Origin: Herbaspirillum sp. ASV7
GTDB lineage: Bacteria; Pseudomonadota; Gammaproteobacteria; Burkholderiales; Burkholderiaceae_D
Direction: 5' to 3'
Assembly (NCBI RefSeq): GCF_016429215.1
Contig: NZ_JAELUH010000004.1
Coordinates: 1 to 64,000, forward strand
Length of the DNA stretch: 64,000 bases
Numbering within the stretch: position 1 is the stretch's first letter; each line of letters opens with the position of its first letter. A model generated the notes under the pieces. It was not told where the DNA came from and searched no databases. It saw only the letters and a list, made by a program, of their open reading frames with translations. The position numbers were made by a program, and so were the translations under genes. This document shows, one piece after another, positions 17,699 through 24,813 of this stretch.

Positions 17699-18421
17699 TT
17701 ATCTGGCGCTCAGTCTTTTCTCATCTACGTGGATTTGAATATCCGAGAGTGTCCCATCGCCTTTCAAACGGACTGAAATTCTTGAGGTATAGCAGTCCGC
17801 CTCTCTTCTCCCTTTATACGTGAAATATCCTTCTGGATGTGCGGGCGAACTACGACGACTATAGCTTTCTCGCGCGTGTATGTCAGGATAATTGAGGGCT
17901 TGGTTTTTTAGATCATCAATCCCATTCATATCAAAAACAAGAGATTCTTTAATCAAATCGGCGTTATAGATCGTGCTGCCCTCCTGCGGTCTTATGAGAA
18001 TCCATCCGTGATGATCAGGTGGATTTATGTCAGTATAGGTGGAATACATAACAACAATTCTTGATTGGAGACCGCTGTCTAGTCCGGTCTTTACTTCCTT
18101 CGTGACCGTCCAAGGGTCTTTTTCGTCGGAAAGATTCTTAATGGCAGTAATGCCGAACACTTTTTCTATGTTGCTATCGGAAAAGAATTCTGGATCGAGT
18201 AACAACGGTCGCTCATATGCGGTACGTGCGACGCGTAATAGATCAATTGGACCTTCGATCTTTTTTAATGTCTCTACCTGTCCTGAATACTCTCTCATCT
18301 GACAGTTTGATTGCGTTTGAGCTGCCTCGACCGACTGAGCTATAGCCATTGAGAGCGAGGCAGCGAATAGCCCTAAGAGCACGATTAGTTTTAACTTCAC
18401 TGCGGTTTTTTTGTTATTCAA
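17699..18421 (-). CDS. Exported protein of unknown function
   Basis: 240 residues if translation starts at TTG 18421, chosen because GGGGAAGAAA lies just upstream and no good ATG exists before the signal sequence; the start is uncertain. The N-terminus has basic residues then LKLIVLLGLFAASLSMAIA, a signal peptide likely cleaved near residue 27. The mature protein has an isolated Cys early (SNCQM) and another near the C-terminus (DCYTS), which could form a disulphide. Base composition is clearly more AT-rich than the neighbouring phage genes, which suggests a separate acquisition (a moron or host-derived gene). I do not recognise the family. Confidence 0.75.
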   Translation of the reverse strand: MNNKKTAVKLKLIVLLGLFAASLSMAIAQSVEAAQTQSNCQMREYSGQVETLKKIEGPIDLLRVARTAYERPLLLDPEFFSDSNIEKVFGITAIKNLSDEKDPWTVTKEVKTGLDSGLQSRIVVMYSTYTDINPPDHHGWILIRPQEGSTIYNADLIKESLVFDMNGIDDLKNQALNYPDIHARESYSRRSSPAHPEGYFTYKGRREADCYTSRISVRLKGDGTLSDIQIHVDEKRLSAR

Positions 18422-18475
18422 TTTCTTCCCCGATGCCGTCAAAAAAGACACTAGCCACAACGTCTGGATAGTGAT

Positions 18476-19144
18476 TCACCACAGGCGGGCGGATTCTTGT
18501 TGTCGTCCATATCCCTTCGCTGCTGGCCACGCCTTCATGTGTTCAGCCGGATAGTTCATCAGCATCGTGCGCGCCAGTTCCGGTGAGCCCGCATTGAGCC
18601 AATCCTCGTATTCAGAGCGGGGGATGATGACCAGGCTGCGCTTTTCATCGCCCGGCTTGTGGAAACGCTTCATCAAGGGGTGCTCGTCCGCGCTGATGGT
18701 GATTTGCGTGAAGGAGAACGAGACCCCCCCGTCCTCTTCTTCCCATCCGCGCCACAGACCGGCCACACAAAACGGCTCGCCGTCGGCCATACCGATGGCC
18801 CAGCGCTCCGCCTTCCCCGATTCGTAGTTCGGTTCATAGAACCATTCCATTGGCAGCAGGCAGGTCCTGCCCTCGCGCCAGGACTTGGCATAGGTCCGTT
18901 TCTCGCCGATAGTCTCGGCGCGGGCATTCATGGTGGACAAGTGCAGGCCGGGTTGCATCTTCCGCTTGGGCATCATGCCGTAGGTGCCGACGATCAATTC
19001 CGGCTCGCCTTGCTCGCCCGCACGCACCACCGGCGCCGCGTAGTCCTGCCATACCTCATCGGGCCAAACTGGCGTATTGGTCGTGTCGGCACCGGTGAGG
19101 GCGGTCACGATGGATTTCGGAGTCGGCTTGTAATTCACGCACAT
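18476..19144 (-). CDS. yedK: SOS response-associated peptidase, YedK/HMCES (SRAP) family
   Basis: 222 residues from ATG 19144, chosen because SRAP proteins need Cys2 exposed after Met removal (MCVNYKP) and GAGGAAA lies 11 bases upstream. Family residues visible are Cys2, Asn73 in STMNARAET, Glu104 in EWFYEP and His in KRFHKP. These proteins form a covalent thiazolidine crosslink to abasic sites in single-stranded DNA, shielding them during replication. It is the last gene of an apparent SOS operon with umuD, umuC and a 120-residue protein. It is co-directional with these genes, 51 bases after the preceding one. Confidence 0.93.
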   Translation of the reverse strand: MCVNYKPTPKSIVTALTGADTTNTPVWPDEVWQDYAAPVVRAGEQGEPELIVGTYGMMPKRKMQPGLHLSTMNARAETIGEKRTYAKSWREGRTCLLPMEWFYEPNYESGKAERWAIGMADGEPFCVAGLWRGWEEEDGGVSFSFTQITISADEHPLMKRFHKPGDEKRSLVIIPRSEYEDWLNAGSPELARTMLMNYPAEHMKAWPAAKGYGRQQESARLW

Positions 19145-19195
19145 GAGTGGCATTTCCTCGTTTCTATATGAGGATTTTGCCACACTGGCGGCGGC

Positions 19196-19558
19196 TCAAT
19201 GCTGGCCGCCACTGCTCTGCTTGAAGAAGCGTTCCCGGGATGTCTCCAGCAGCGGCGTGCCCGCCTGCACACATAGCCAGGCCTGCGCAAACTCAACTAT
19301 CCCGCGCTCGGTCTGGCGCCGCTCGATACCCTTGATGACCATGCGTGAGGACTTGATAGCATCTACCTGGACATCGAGCAATTCCATGATTACCTCACCA
19401 TTCTCTCGCTGCAGTTGCGCGCCCTTGATCAGGCGGCGACGGCCGCCTTCGTCAAGTACGCCCAGGCGCAGGTCACCGATGTGACAGGCTTCGTCGCCCA
19501 GCAAATCGCGGGCGATCTCGATGCCATTCTTTCGCATCTGGTAGACGAATACTTGCAT
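19196..19558 (-). CDS. Unknown 120-residue protein in the umuDC-yedK operon
   Basis: A small soluble protein starting MQVFVYQMRKNGIEIARDLL at ATG 19558, three bases after the umuC stop. The upstream extension of the frame is a shadow of umuC. It has no signal peptide or membrane segment and mixes charged and beta-prone stretches (ENGEVIMELLDVQVDAIKSS, ERRQTERGIVEFAQAW). I do not recognise the family. Its position between a Y-family polymerase and an abasic-site protector suggests a damage-tolerance role, which is inference only. Confidence 0.75.
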   Translation of the reverse strand: MQVFVYQMRKNGIEIARDLLGDEACHIGDLRLGVLDEGGRRRLIKGAQLQRENGEVIMELLDVQVDAIKSSRMVIKGIERRQTERGIVEFAQAWLCVQAGTPLLETSRERFFKQSSGGQH

Positions 19559-19560
19559 GC

Positions 19561-20862
19561 TTACCTCGCGCGCGGTAGCGCCTTCCAATCGGTTGTGTAG
19601 TGCGGCGTCACGTTCTCGAAGCGCGCCGCCCAGCGATGGGGGCCGGCGGCGCAGGCCAGGCGCACGGTGTCGCGGCCGAATCGTTTGTTGATGCTGTCGA
19701 AGGCGGCCATGAGCGGGGCGGATGACATATCCGACACGCCGCTGGCAAAGAGTGTCCCCTGGCGGGCCTGGCCCTGCGCCAGGTCCATGAGCATGATGCC
19801 GGCCTTCTTGTAGAGGAATTCGGGCCGGTAGATCCGCCGTAGCCCCCACATGGCGGCCTTGATGATCACGCGCAGGTCATCGGTCGGCTCGGGCAGGGGC
19901 ACGGTGCGGCCGTTGTTGTATTGCGGCTCGTCCTGCTTGAAGCGGTCTGTCTCGACGAAGACATACACGGCGCTACAGGTGGAGCCCTGCGCGCGCAACT
20001 TCTCGGCGGCGCGGGTGGCATAGGTGGTCAGTGATTCCTCTATCTCGCGCAGGCCTGATACGCGCTCGCCATAGGAGCGCGACGAAACGATCTGCTGGCG
20101 AGGGGGCGGGACGTCTTCCAGGGCGATGCAGGAGACGCCGCGCAGCTCGGCGCAGGTGCGCTCCATCACCACGCCGAAGTGCTGGCGGATGGCCTTCATA
20201 GGGGCGCTGCGCAGTTCCTGAACGGTCTGGATGTGCAGGCGCGCCAGTTGCTCGGCGATGCGGCGGCCCACGCCCCAGACGTCGCCTACATCAATCCCGG
20301 CCAGCAACTGGTCCACCTCGGTCGGTGGCAGGCTGGCCAGGTCGCACACGCCAGCGAACTGGGGTTGTTTTTTCGCGATGTGATTGGCCAGCTTGGCCAG
20401 CGTCTTGGTGGCACCAAAGCCCACACATACCGGCAAGCCGACCCAGGACTGCACCTGCTGGCGGATGGCCTGGCCCATGTCGGTCATGGCCGGCCAGAGA
20501 CCGGCCAGGCCATCCAGGGCGAGGAAACTCTCGTCGATGGAATAGACCTCCAGGCGCGGGCTGTACTGGCGCAGCACATCCGTGACGCGGTTGCTCATGT
20601 CGGCGTACAGGGTGTAGTTCGAGGACAGGGCCACAATGCCGTGCTGGCGCGCCAGGTCCTGCATCATGAACCAGGGCGTGGCCATCTTGATGCCCAGCGC
20701 CTTGGCCTCGTTGGAGCGCGCCACGGCGCAGCCGTCGTTGTTGGACAGCACCACCACCGGCCGTGCGCGCAGCTTGGGATTGAAGACGCGCTCGCAGGAG
20801 ACGTAGAAATTGTTGACGTCCACCAGGGCGAAGCCGGCAGGGCGGGGCGGCTGGGTGCTCAC
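19561..20862 (-). CDS. umuC: DNA polymerase V catalytic subunit UmuC
   Basis: 433 residues from GTG 20862, overlapping the umuD stop (GTGA), close to the 422 residues of E. coli UmuC. Y-family polymerase motifs are clear: [20 protein letters not shown] with the first metal Asp, [10 protein letters not shown] with the Asp-Glu pair, and [18 protein letters not shown]. Little-finger and C-terminal UmuC-specific regions follow ([28 protein letters not shown]). It carries out error-prone translesion synthesis with UmuD'2. It is under the same LexA control as umuD. Confidence 0.96.
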   Translation of the reverse strand: MSTQPPRPAGFALVDVNNFYVSCERVFNPKLRARPVVVLSNNDGCAVARSNEAKALGIKMATPWFMMQDLARQHGIVALSSNYTLYADMSNRVTDVLRQYSPRLEVYSIDESFLALDGLAGLWPAMTDMGQAIRQQVQSWVGLPVCVGFGATKTLAKLANHIAKKQPQFAGVCDLASLPPTEVDQLLAGIDVGDVWGVGRRIAEQLARLHIQTVQELRSAPMKAIRQHFGVVMERTCAELRGVSCIALEDVPPPRQQIVSSRSYGERVSGLREIEESLTTYATRAAEKLRAQGSTCSAVYVFVETDRFKQDEPQYNNGRTVPLPEPTDDLRVIIKAAMWGLRRIYRPEFLYKKAGIMLMDLAQGQARQGTLFASGVSDMSSAPLMAAFDSINKRFGRDTVRLACAAGPHRWAARFENVTPHYTTDWKALPRAR

Positions 20863-21326
20863 AGCATCTTCCTGGCCACGCCCACCACCACGCCGAAGAC
20901 TTCCAGCACCTCGCCGTCGCCGAAGCGGATCGGGCGGAAATCCGGGTTCTCTGGATGCAGTTCGTAGGCGCCGTTGACCAGGCGCAGGCGCTTGATGGTG
21001 AACTCGGAATTGACAATGGCCACCACGATGTGGCCGGGCTGGGGCGGAATGGAACGGTCCACCACCACCTTATCGCCCTCGACGATGTGCGCCCCGCTCA
21101 TGCTCCAGCCGGCCACGTCGAAGAGGAAGGTGCAGGCCACGCGATCCACCAGATATTGATTCAGGTCCAGGGGATCGGCGGTGTAGTCTGCTGCCGGGCT
21201 GGGGAAGCCCGCGTGCAGCTTGTGCGTGATGTGCAGCGCCAGCGGCCCCTCGGCGAACTGGATGGCCGGCACGGGCTGTATGGGGCTCCCTGGCGGGACT
21301 GGCGCGGGATAGGTGAGGCGTGACAT
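20859..21326 (-). CDS. umuD: UmuD, LexA-like self-cleaving mutagenesis protein
   Basis: 155 residues from ATG 21326. The in-frame TTG at 21341 is a weaker choice and lies closer to the operator. The cleavage site is preserved as [12 protein letters not shown], giving an Ala39-Gly40 bond where E. coli UmuD has Cys24-Gly25. The catalytic dyad is Ser75 (GWSMSGAH) and Lys112 (FTIKRLRL), with the same 37-residue spacing as E. coli Ser60/Lys97. RecA filaments should trigger cleavage to UmuD'. The N-terminal arm is about 15 residues longer than in E. coli and proline-rich. Confidence 0.95.
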   Translation of the reverse strand: MSRLTYPAPVPPGSPIQPVPAIQFAEGPLALHITHKLHAGFPSPAADYTADPLDLNQYLVDRVACTFLFDVAGWSMSGAHIVEGDKVVVDRSIPPQPGHIVVAIVNSEFTIKRLRLVNGAYELHPENPDFRPIRFGDGEVLEVFGVVVGVARKML

Positions 21327-21360
21327 GTTGATAACGGGCAACTGCGATCAATCACAAATA

Positions 21361-21376
21361 CTGTATGTGTGTACAG
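21361..21376 (-). promoter_or_regulatory. LexA box upstream of umuD
   Basis: CTGTATGTGTGTACAG is an exact match to the CTGT-N8-ACAG SOS box, and the dyad extends by TA on each side. It ends 35 bases before the umuD ATG, placing it over the likely promoter. It should repress umuD, umuC and the two downstream genes until DNA damage. Confidence 0.93.
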
Positions 21377-21459
21377 TATAAATCACTTTTCCGGCCCTGC
21401 GCGCGCGGTTGCCCCCACCCCGCGCCTGCCCGCTACATAGGGCGGTTTTGACTCAAATT

Positions 21460-21537
21460 TGCGTCAGGCGCCAAGGCCCGTCCGGCTTGGTTTGGCGGTC
21501 CACCGGACGGGCGTAAAATCTGACGCATTTTGACGCA
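21460..21537. repeat. Hairpin flanked by TGACGCA heptamers
   Basis: A perfect 10-bp inverted repeat GCCCGTCCGG (21476-21485) / CCGGACGGGC (21503-21512) with a 17-base loop is flanked by TGCGTCA (21460-21466) on one side and two TGACGCA copies (21521-21527, 21531-21537) on the other. It lies between the membrane-protein gene and the umuD operon. It may be a terminator for the upstream minus-strand gene, but there is no T-run. The heptamers suggest a protein-binding site of unknown nature. Confidence 0.4.
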
Positions 21538-21565
21538 CCTACGGGGCGTTTTTGGCGCAGGTGGC

Positions 21566-22291
21566 TTATGCCGTGGCGTGTGACGCCAATCGCCCCTTGA
21601 TGGTGGCATGGAGCGCGTCGTATGGCCCCTTGAAGTCTCGTTCATAGTCACGAAGGCTGTCGGCATAGATGCGAAAACGCTCGTTGTAAGGCGTGAGGCG
21701 ATGCATATTGATGATTGTCTTGCCTTTAAGAGCAATGTTCTCCATTGCGGTGACGATTTCCGCAGGCATGAATATTCCAAATTTCGCGAGATAGATGCGC
21801 AAGCTGTTCTCTAAATTGGAAGCATGCGACAAGTCCCGCCAGTAAAGCACCTCGTTGTAGGTATCCGCGCGGTTCGGCGCATTTAGGATTCGGCGCCGTT
21901 CGATATCAGAGAAGTCAGGCCCCAATCTATCGAGGAAATCGGCCCAGTCGGTTTCGGTGAACGATCCAAATGTGGATTCAATCCGTGCCGGCGACATGAA
22001 CCCGCTCATCTCCACCATGAGATCGGAAAGCATTTGCCAGGCAGTGCCGAGGCTTTCAAATTCCTTGTCTTGGATTTTTAGTCGGCCAGCCAGGAGGGAA
22101 TCGACATCCACCTTCAGCATTGCGATTGTCTTTGCTTGTTCGTGCCTGAGGTTTTCAAGAGAGACTTTGAATTTATTTTCTATCCACTGCTCAGCATATT
22201 TGCTCATCAGAAACTTCGCTGCCGCGTAAGCAACAGGCGCGGCGATAAAGATAATGGTGAGAACTTCGCCCCACCCGATGCCGTTATTCAT
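21566..22291 (-). CDS. Membrane-anchored protein of unknown function
   Basis: 241 residues from ATG 22291, with GAGGAA just upstream. A single N-terminal hydrophobic segment (about 8-28, VLTIIFIAAPVAYAAAKFL) is followed by a charged helical stretch (about 33-75) and a soluble alpha-helical domain. It has no recognisable catalytic motif. It is AT-richer than the phage late genes. An inner-membrane protein in a prophage accessory region could be an exclusion factor, but nothing in the sequence proves this. Confidence 0.7.
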   Translation of the reverse strand: MNNGIGWGEVLTIIFIAAPVAYAAAKFLMSKYAEQWIENKFKVSLENLRHEQAKTIAMLKVDVDSLLAGRLKIQDKEFESLGTAWQMLSDLMVEMSGFMSPARIESTFGSFTETDWADFLDRLGPDFSDIERRRILNAPNRADTYNEVLYWRDLSHASNLENSLRIYLAKFGIFMPAEIVTAMENIALKGKTIINMHRLTPYNERFRIYADSLRDYERDFKGPYDALHATIKGRLASHATA

Positions 22292-22544
22292 AGTTCCTCA
22301 CGTGATGTTTTTTTGACGACCATCCAATGATAACGGCTTGGCGTTGCGGACATGCGATGGACGTTACATATGTGTACAAACTCGCATTGGCGAAAGCAAA
22401 AGCCGCTCCGCAATCCGTGATCGAGCGAGGCCCAATAAGGCGTTGCGACGCGCTATTTTTTCCAATTGCGGAGCAAAAATGCGGCTATGTATCTGATTTT
22501 TATGGTTTTCGCGCCGGACTTGTAATCAGGTGCTATAGACCAAT
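22292..22544. other. Gene-free stretch upstream of the membrane-protein gene
   Basis: About 250 bases without a credible gene. A 113-codon plus-strand frame crosses it and the terminator at 22545 but has no ribosome binding site or recognisable protein. It probably holds the promoter of the minus-strand membrane-protein gene; no convincing promoter elements were identified. Confidence 0.5.
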
Positions 22545-22570
22545 AAACGCCCGCCAAGAGCGGGCGTTTT
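22545..22570. terminator. Rho-independent terminator
   Basis: Perfect 10-bp stem AAACGCCCGC / GCGGGCGTTT with loop CAAGA. It lies 18 bases past the stop codon of the minus-strand glycosylase-like gene (22589) and probably ends its transcript. The A/T flanks allow it to work in both directions. The stem is nearly the same as that of the terminator at 23517-23547. Confidence 0.8.
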
Positions 22571-22588
22571 CCATGGGGCATACATCGA

Positions 22589-23188
22589 TCAAAGACTTCC
22601 CGCATCCCTCCATTGATCAGGAATTGCATTCCATACCTTTGGATAAATGCTACGTACCTTGGGGCTAGGATGCGCCGACATTGCGATGTCAACAGCGAAT
22701 TCGCTCATGAAAGGAGCCGCTCTTTGCGCTTTCTTTCCCACCAAAACCACTATTCTCACGTGAGGCAGTAGAGGCATCAGATTTCCTAATTCCTCAATTC
22801 CGCGACGGATCTCGTCAGTAGTGGTTTTAATCTTCTTGTTCCAGCCTGGAATCACGTTCCACAGGACCACTCGGCTGCGGTCGATATTAGCTTGCTGCAT
22901 GAAGTTAAAAACGGCTTCCGCAGTCGGATCATCGTTGTTGCGTGAAATAAATCCGGAGCCCTGGCGCTTTCCAGTCGGAGAAGTCATTGGCCCAGGCTTT
23001 TCTAGAAGAAAAAGCATATCGGCACCTGTGCCGCCATCAAGCGGATCAAAATCCTGGAACTCTAACTCTGGACTTTTTTTGCGCAACGCCTCAACGTATT
23101 TTGCAAGAGGGGCGATATGGTTCTGGTCGAGCATGGCTCTCCGCTCAAGAACAGCGTCCATATGGCGAAGGGTACGGGGAGCATCCAT
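22589..23188 (-). CDS. Uracil-DNA glycosylase superfamily-like protein
   Basis: 199 residues if started at ATG 23188 (MDAPRTLRHMDAVLER). The frame is open to ATG 23284 and no start has a good ribosome binding site. Motifs resemble the UDG fold: DMLFLLEKPGPMT near residue 57 (motif 1 region), NNDDPTAEAVFNFM, VVLWNVIPGW near 110, VVLVGKKAQ, and SAHPSP near 170, equivalent to the HPSP loop of UDGs. The DNA-repair role is inferred from the fold. The active-site Asp/Asn of classical UDGs is not certain, so it may act on another base or nucleotide. AT-rich relative to its surroundings, suggesting transfer. Confidence 0.72.
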   Translation of the reverse strand: MDAPRTLRHMDAVLERRAMLDQNHIAPLAKYVEALRKKSPELEFQDFDPLDGGTGADMLFLLEKPGPMTSPTGKRQGSGFISRNNDDPTAEAVFNFMQQANIDRSRVVLWNVIPGWNKKIKTTTDEIRRGIEELGNLMPLLPHVRIVVLVGKKAQRAAPFMSEFAVDIAMSAHPSPKVRSIYPKVWNAIPDQWRDAGSL

Positions 23189-23516
23189 AAATATTTGATC
23201 TATCGTGTTTTCTCGGCGCTGTGCGATCAAGCCTAATCTCAGTTTCTGGCCCGATAGCGGACATGATGCACGGCACTCTATCATCGCCCGCAGTGCCTGG
23301 CCAATGGTGGGTTATTGGACAGAAGCCGTTCCAATGAAATCAAGCACTTACCGACACCTCTCGACCGTTTTAATAACCCACCCTCTCCACCTCAACCCAC
23401 TGATTTTTATAAACTTTTAGCCAGTAGCACAGCTATTTCGTAATCAGTAGGGCAGGGGGGCTAAGCTAGCTTCACTCGCTGATTCTGAATAACAAATCCT
23501 GCCCCGTATTTGAATA
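23189..23516. other. Non-coding stretch with a long-arm inverted repeat
   Basis: About 330 bases with no convincing gene. An 11-bp inverted repeat GGTGGGTTATT (23306-23316) / AATAACCCACC (23372-23382) encloses 55 bases. It may contain the promoter of the minus-strand glycosylase-like gene; no clear -10/-35 pair was found. Confidence 0.45.
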
Positions 23517-23547
23517 GACAAACGCCCGCATTGTGCGGGCGTTTGTC
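23517..23547. terminator. Rho-independent terminator
   Basis: Perfect 14-bp stem GACAAACGCCCGCA / TGCGGGCGTTTGTC with a TTG loop. It lies 45 bases beyond the stop codon of the minus-strand 107-residue gene (23592) and most likely terminates it. Confidence 0.82.
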
Positions 23548-23591
23548 TTTGTGATGGAGGTCGGATTCTGGCCGGGAGCTGAGATTCCATG

Positions 23592-23915
23592 CTATTCGTA
23601 AATCTTCCCCATGAACATGATATCGGCAACCCTACGCCAGGGATTTGTGGGAATTTCATAGAATTGGGGACCATTTCTTGAATTCTCCACCCAACGAGCG
23701 GAGGCTTTTAGAAATGCGCCGATATTGCCGTTCTCCCAGCCCAATGCACCCGCAGAGTATGGTGATTGAGGAGAAGCCGCGTGTAATTCAGTTTCTGCGA
23801 ACCAGTCTGCGGAGAGCACATTCAGAAAATTGATGAAACTCAACTCATCCACGACAGCATCTCGCGCAGACTCAAGTTGCGTCTCCATTTCTTGTTTAAT
23901 GTATTTCGTGCTCAT
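23592..23915 (-). CDS. Small immunity-like protein resembling DUF7660
   Basis: 107 residues from ATG 23915, preceded by GAGGAT at good spacing. The C-terminal two thirds, with LGWENGNIGAFLKASARWVE and NPWRRVADIMFMGKIYE, follow the pattern W-N-x-x-x-x-FL-x-A-x-x-W...P-W-x-x-x-AD...YE that I associate from memory with the DUF7660 family of small proteins. It is acidic and soluble. It stands alone with its own terminator in AT-rich DNA. An immunity role is a guess; no partner toxin is visible next to it. Confidence 0.6.
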   Translation of the reverse strand: MSTKYIKQEMETQLESARDAVVDELSFINFLNVLSADWFAETELHAASPQSPYSAGALGWENGNIGAFLKASARWVENSRNGPQFYEIPTNPWRRVADIMFMGKIYE

Positions 23916-24241
23916 CTAAAATCCTCGTCACATTTTCCGGTTCTGGGCGATACGCTGCAGCTTCCGATGCAAAGCCTCTATCGGTAATCCTGGAAGGATC
24001 CCCACAATGCCCCATTTTCTACGTGACTAGCTGGCTTTTGACCGACAAACGATGCCTGTAGGTAGATGGAAAGAAGGGGGGATTTATCCGTTATCTACCC
24101 TTCAGAATTAGCCGAAAAATTGCTAGGAAGGTACGCATCTGGCCGATTGCGGACGTCGGCGGGCAATGGGGTTAAAACTGTATCAGATTTCTAGCCAGGG
24201 AATATTTTTCCCAAAGCTAGGTAAATCGGTGAATTCGCACA

Positions 24242-24257
24242 CTGTATGTGCGATCAG
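24242..24257. promoter_or_regulatory. Imperfect LexA-like or repressor operator
   Basis: CTGTATGTGCGATCAG differs from CTGT-N8-ACAG at one position and shares its first ten bases with the LexA box in front of umuD. It is embedded in a second dyad, ACACTG / CAGTGT (24240-24245, 24256-24261). No gene start follows closely on either strand. Confidence 0.35.
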
Positions 24258-24398
24258 TGTACCTTGCCCCGCCGGACTTTGCGACACACTGCACTCATGC
24301 TCTTTCGACTCATCATCCGCTAGGTCGAGTCCTGCTCAGTTGCCTATGTCGGCGTCGGAACTATTCGAGCATAGTCGAGAGGGCTGGCGCCGCAAATT

Positions 24399-24429
24399 TT
24401 TTTGCGGAACAAATAGCTTTTTGCGGAAC
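24399..24429 (+). repeat. 12-bp direct repeats beside tRNA-Leu
   Basis: TTTTTGCGGAAC occurs at 24399-24410 and again at 24418-24429, separated by seven bases and about 50 bases from the tRNA 3' end. Short direct repeats at this distance from a tRNA-borne core are typical of arm-type sites bound by tyrosine integrases. No integrase gene is nearby to confirm this. Confidence 0.5.
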
Positions 24430-24476
24430 TGCGCTGTGGCCGTTTATAGCCCTAGATTTGGCTTGGAAGCCTGTAA

Positions 24477-24569
24477 TGGTGCCTGAGGCCGGGGTCGAAC
24501 CGGCACGCCCCCTTCCGGGTAAGCGGCGGATTTTAAGTCCGCTGTGTCTACCAATTTCACCACTCAGGC
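24477..24569 (-). tRNA. tRNA-Leu (anticodon UAA)
   Basis: The minus strand reads as a 93-base class II tRNA including the encoded CCA. Acceptor arms GCCTGAG / CTCAGGC pair perfectly. The anticodon loop is in GGACTTAAAATCC (UAA), a long variable arm follows, and the T loop is GGTTCGACCCC. Its 3' end points toward the prophage and accessory segment and remains intact, as expected when an element integrates at a tRNA end. Confidence 0.97.
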
Positions 24570-24813
24570 GCTAGTGGATGCCGGCAATGGCTGCCGGAAA
24601 AGGCAGGCATTATAGCAGCGACTTGCCTGCCGTCATTCGTTTTTTCCTGAGGAAAATCTCCAGAATCTACATGTCGCCGGCAACGCTGCGTCTGCCATGC
24701 CGTGCTGCGCCGGGAGAGAGAATCTGGTCCTTCAGGCAGGACGCCCATTTCCCGCAGACAAGTCGCTTCAAGATAGTAGAATGTCGGCTTCTTCCACCAG
24801 AAAATCCGCGACC

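Larger units (their letters stand above)
1..24476. mobile_element. P2-like prophage (partial), late module plus accessory segment
   Basis: Positions 1-17642 carry a nearly complete P2 late gene set in canonical order (T, E', E, FII, FI, fibre, I, J, W, V, S, R, lysis, X, L, M, N, O on the minus strand; P and Q divergent on the plus strand). The left end (rest of T, then U, D, ogr and one attachment site) lies outside the window. The right border is inferred to be the 3' end of the tRNA-Leu gene at 24477, a common integration target, because 17.6-24.4 kb is accessory DNA with lower GC. No integrase, C repressor, Cox or replication A gene is present between the portal gene and the tRNA, where P2 gene order would place them. 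The true border may therefore be nearer 17.7 kb, or the early region may have been lost or replaced. Confidence 0.6.
23916..24476. other. Gene-free junction region between accessory genes and tRNA-Leu
   Basis: About 560 bases with no convincing gene in six frames. It contains a LexA-like dyad (24242-24257), 12-bp tandem repeats (24399-24429) and mixed base composition. Because it abuts the 3' end of tRNA-Leu it is a good candidate for an attachment-site arm region or the remnant of a deleted phage early region. Confidence 0.5.

Noticed and set aside
22327-22668. 113-codon plus-strand open frame
   Set aside because: It crosses a strong terminator, has no ribosome binding site and overlaps the glycosylase-like gene.
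23899-24015. 38-residue minus-strand frame just upstream of and overlapping the 107-residue gene
   Set aside because: No ribosome binding site and no known sequence pattern; it could be an upstream leader, but nothing supports this beyond an open frame.
24697-24813. N-terminal extension of the alpha/beta hydrolase
   Set aside because: The extra residues are Arg/Pro-rich and not part of the hydrolase fold, and no ribosome binding site supports the earlier starts.
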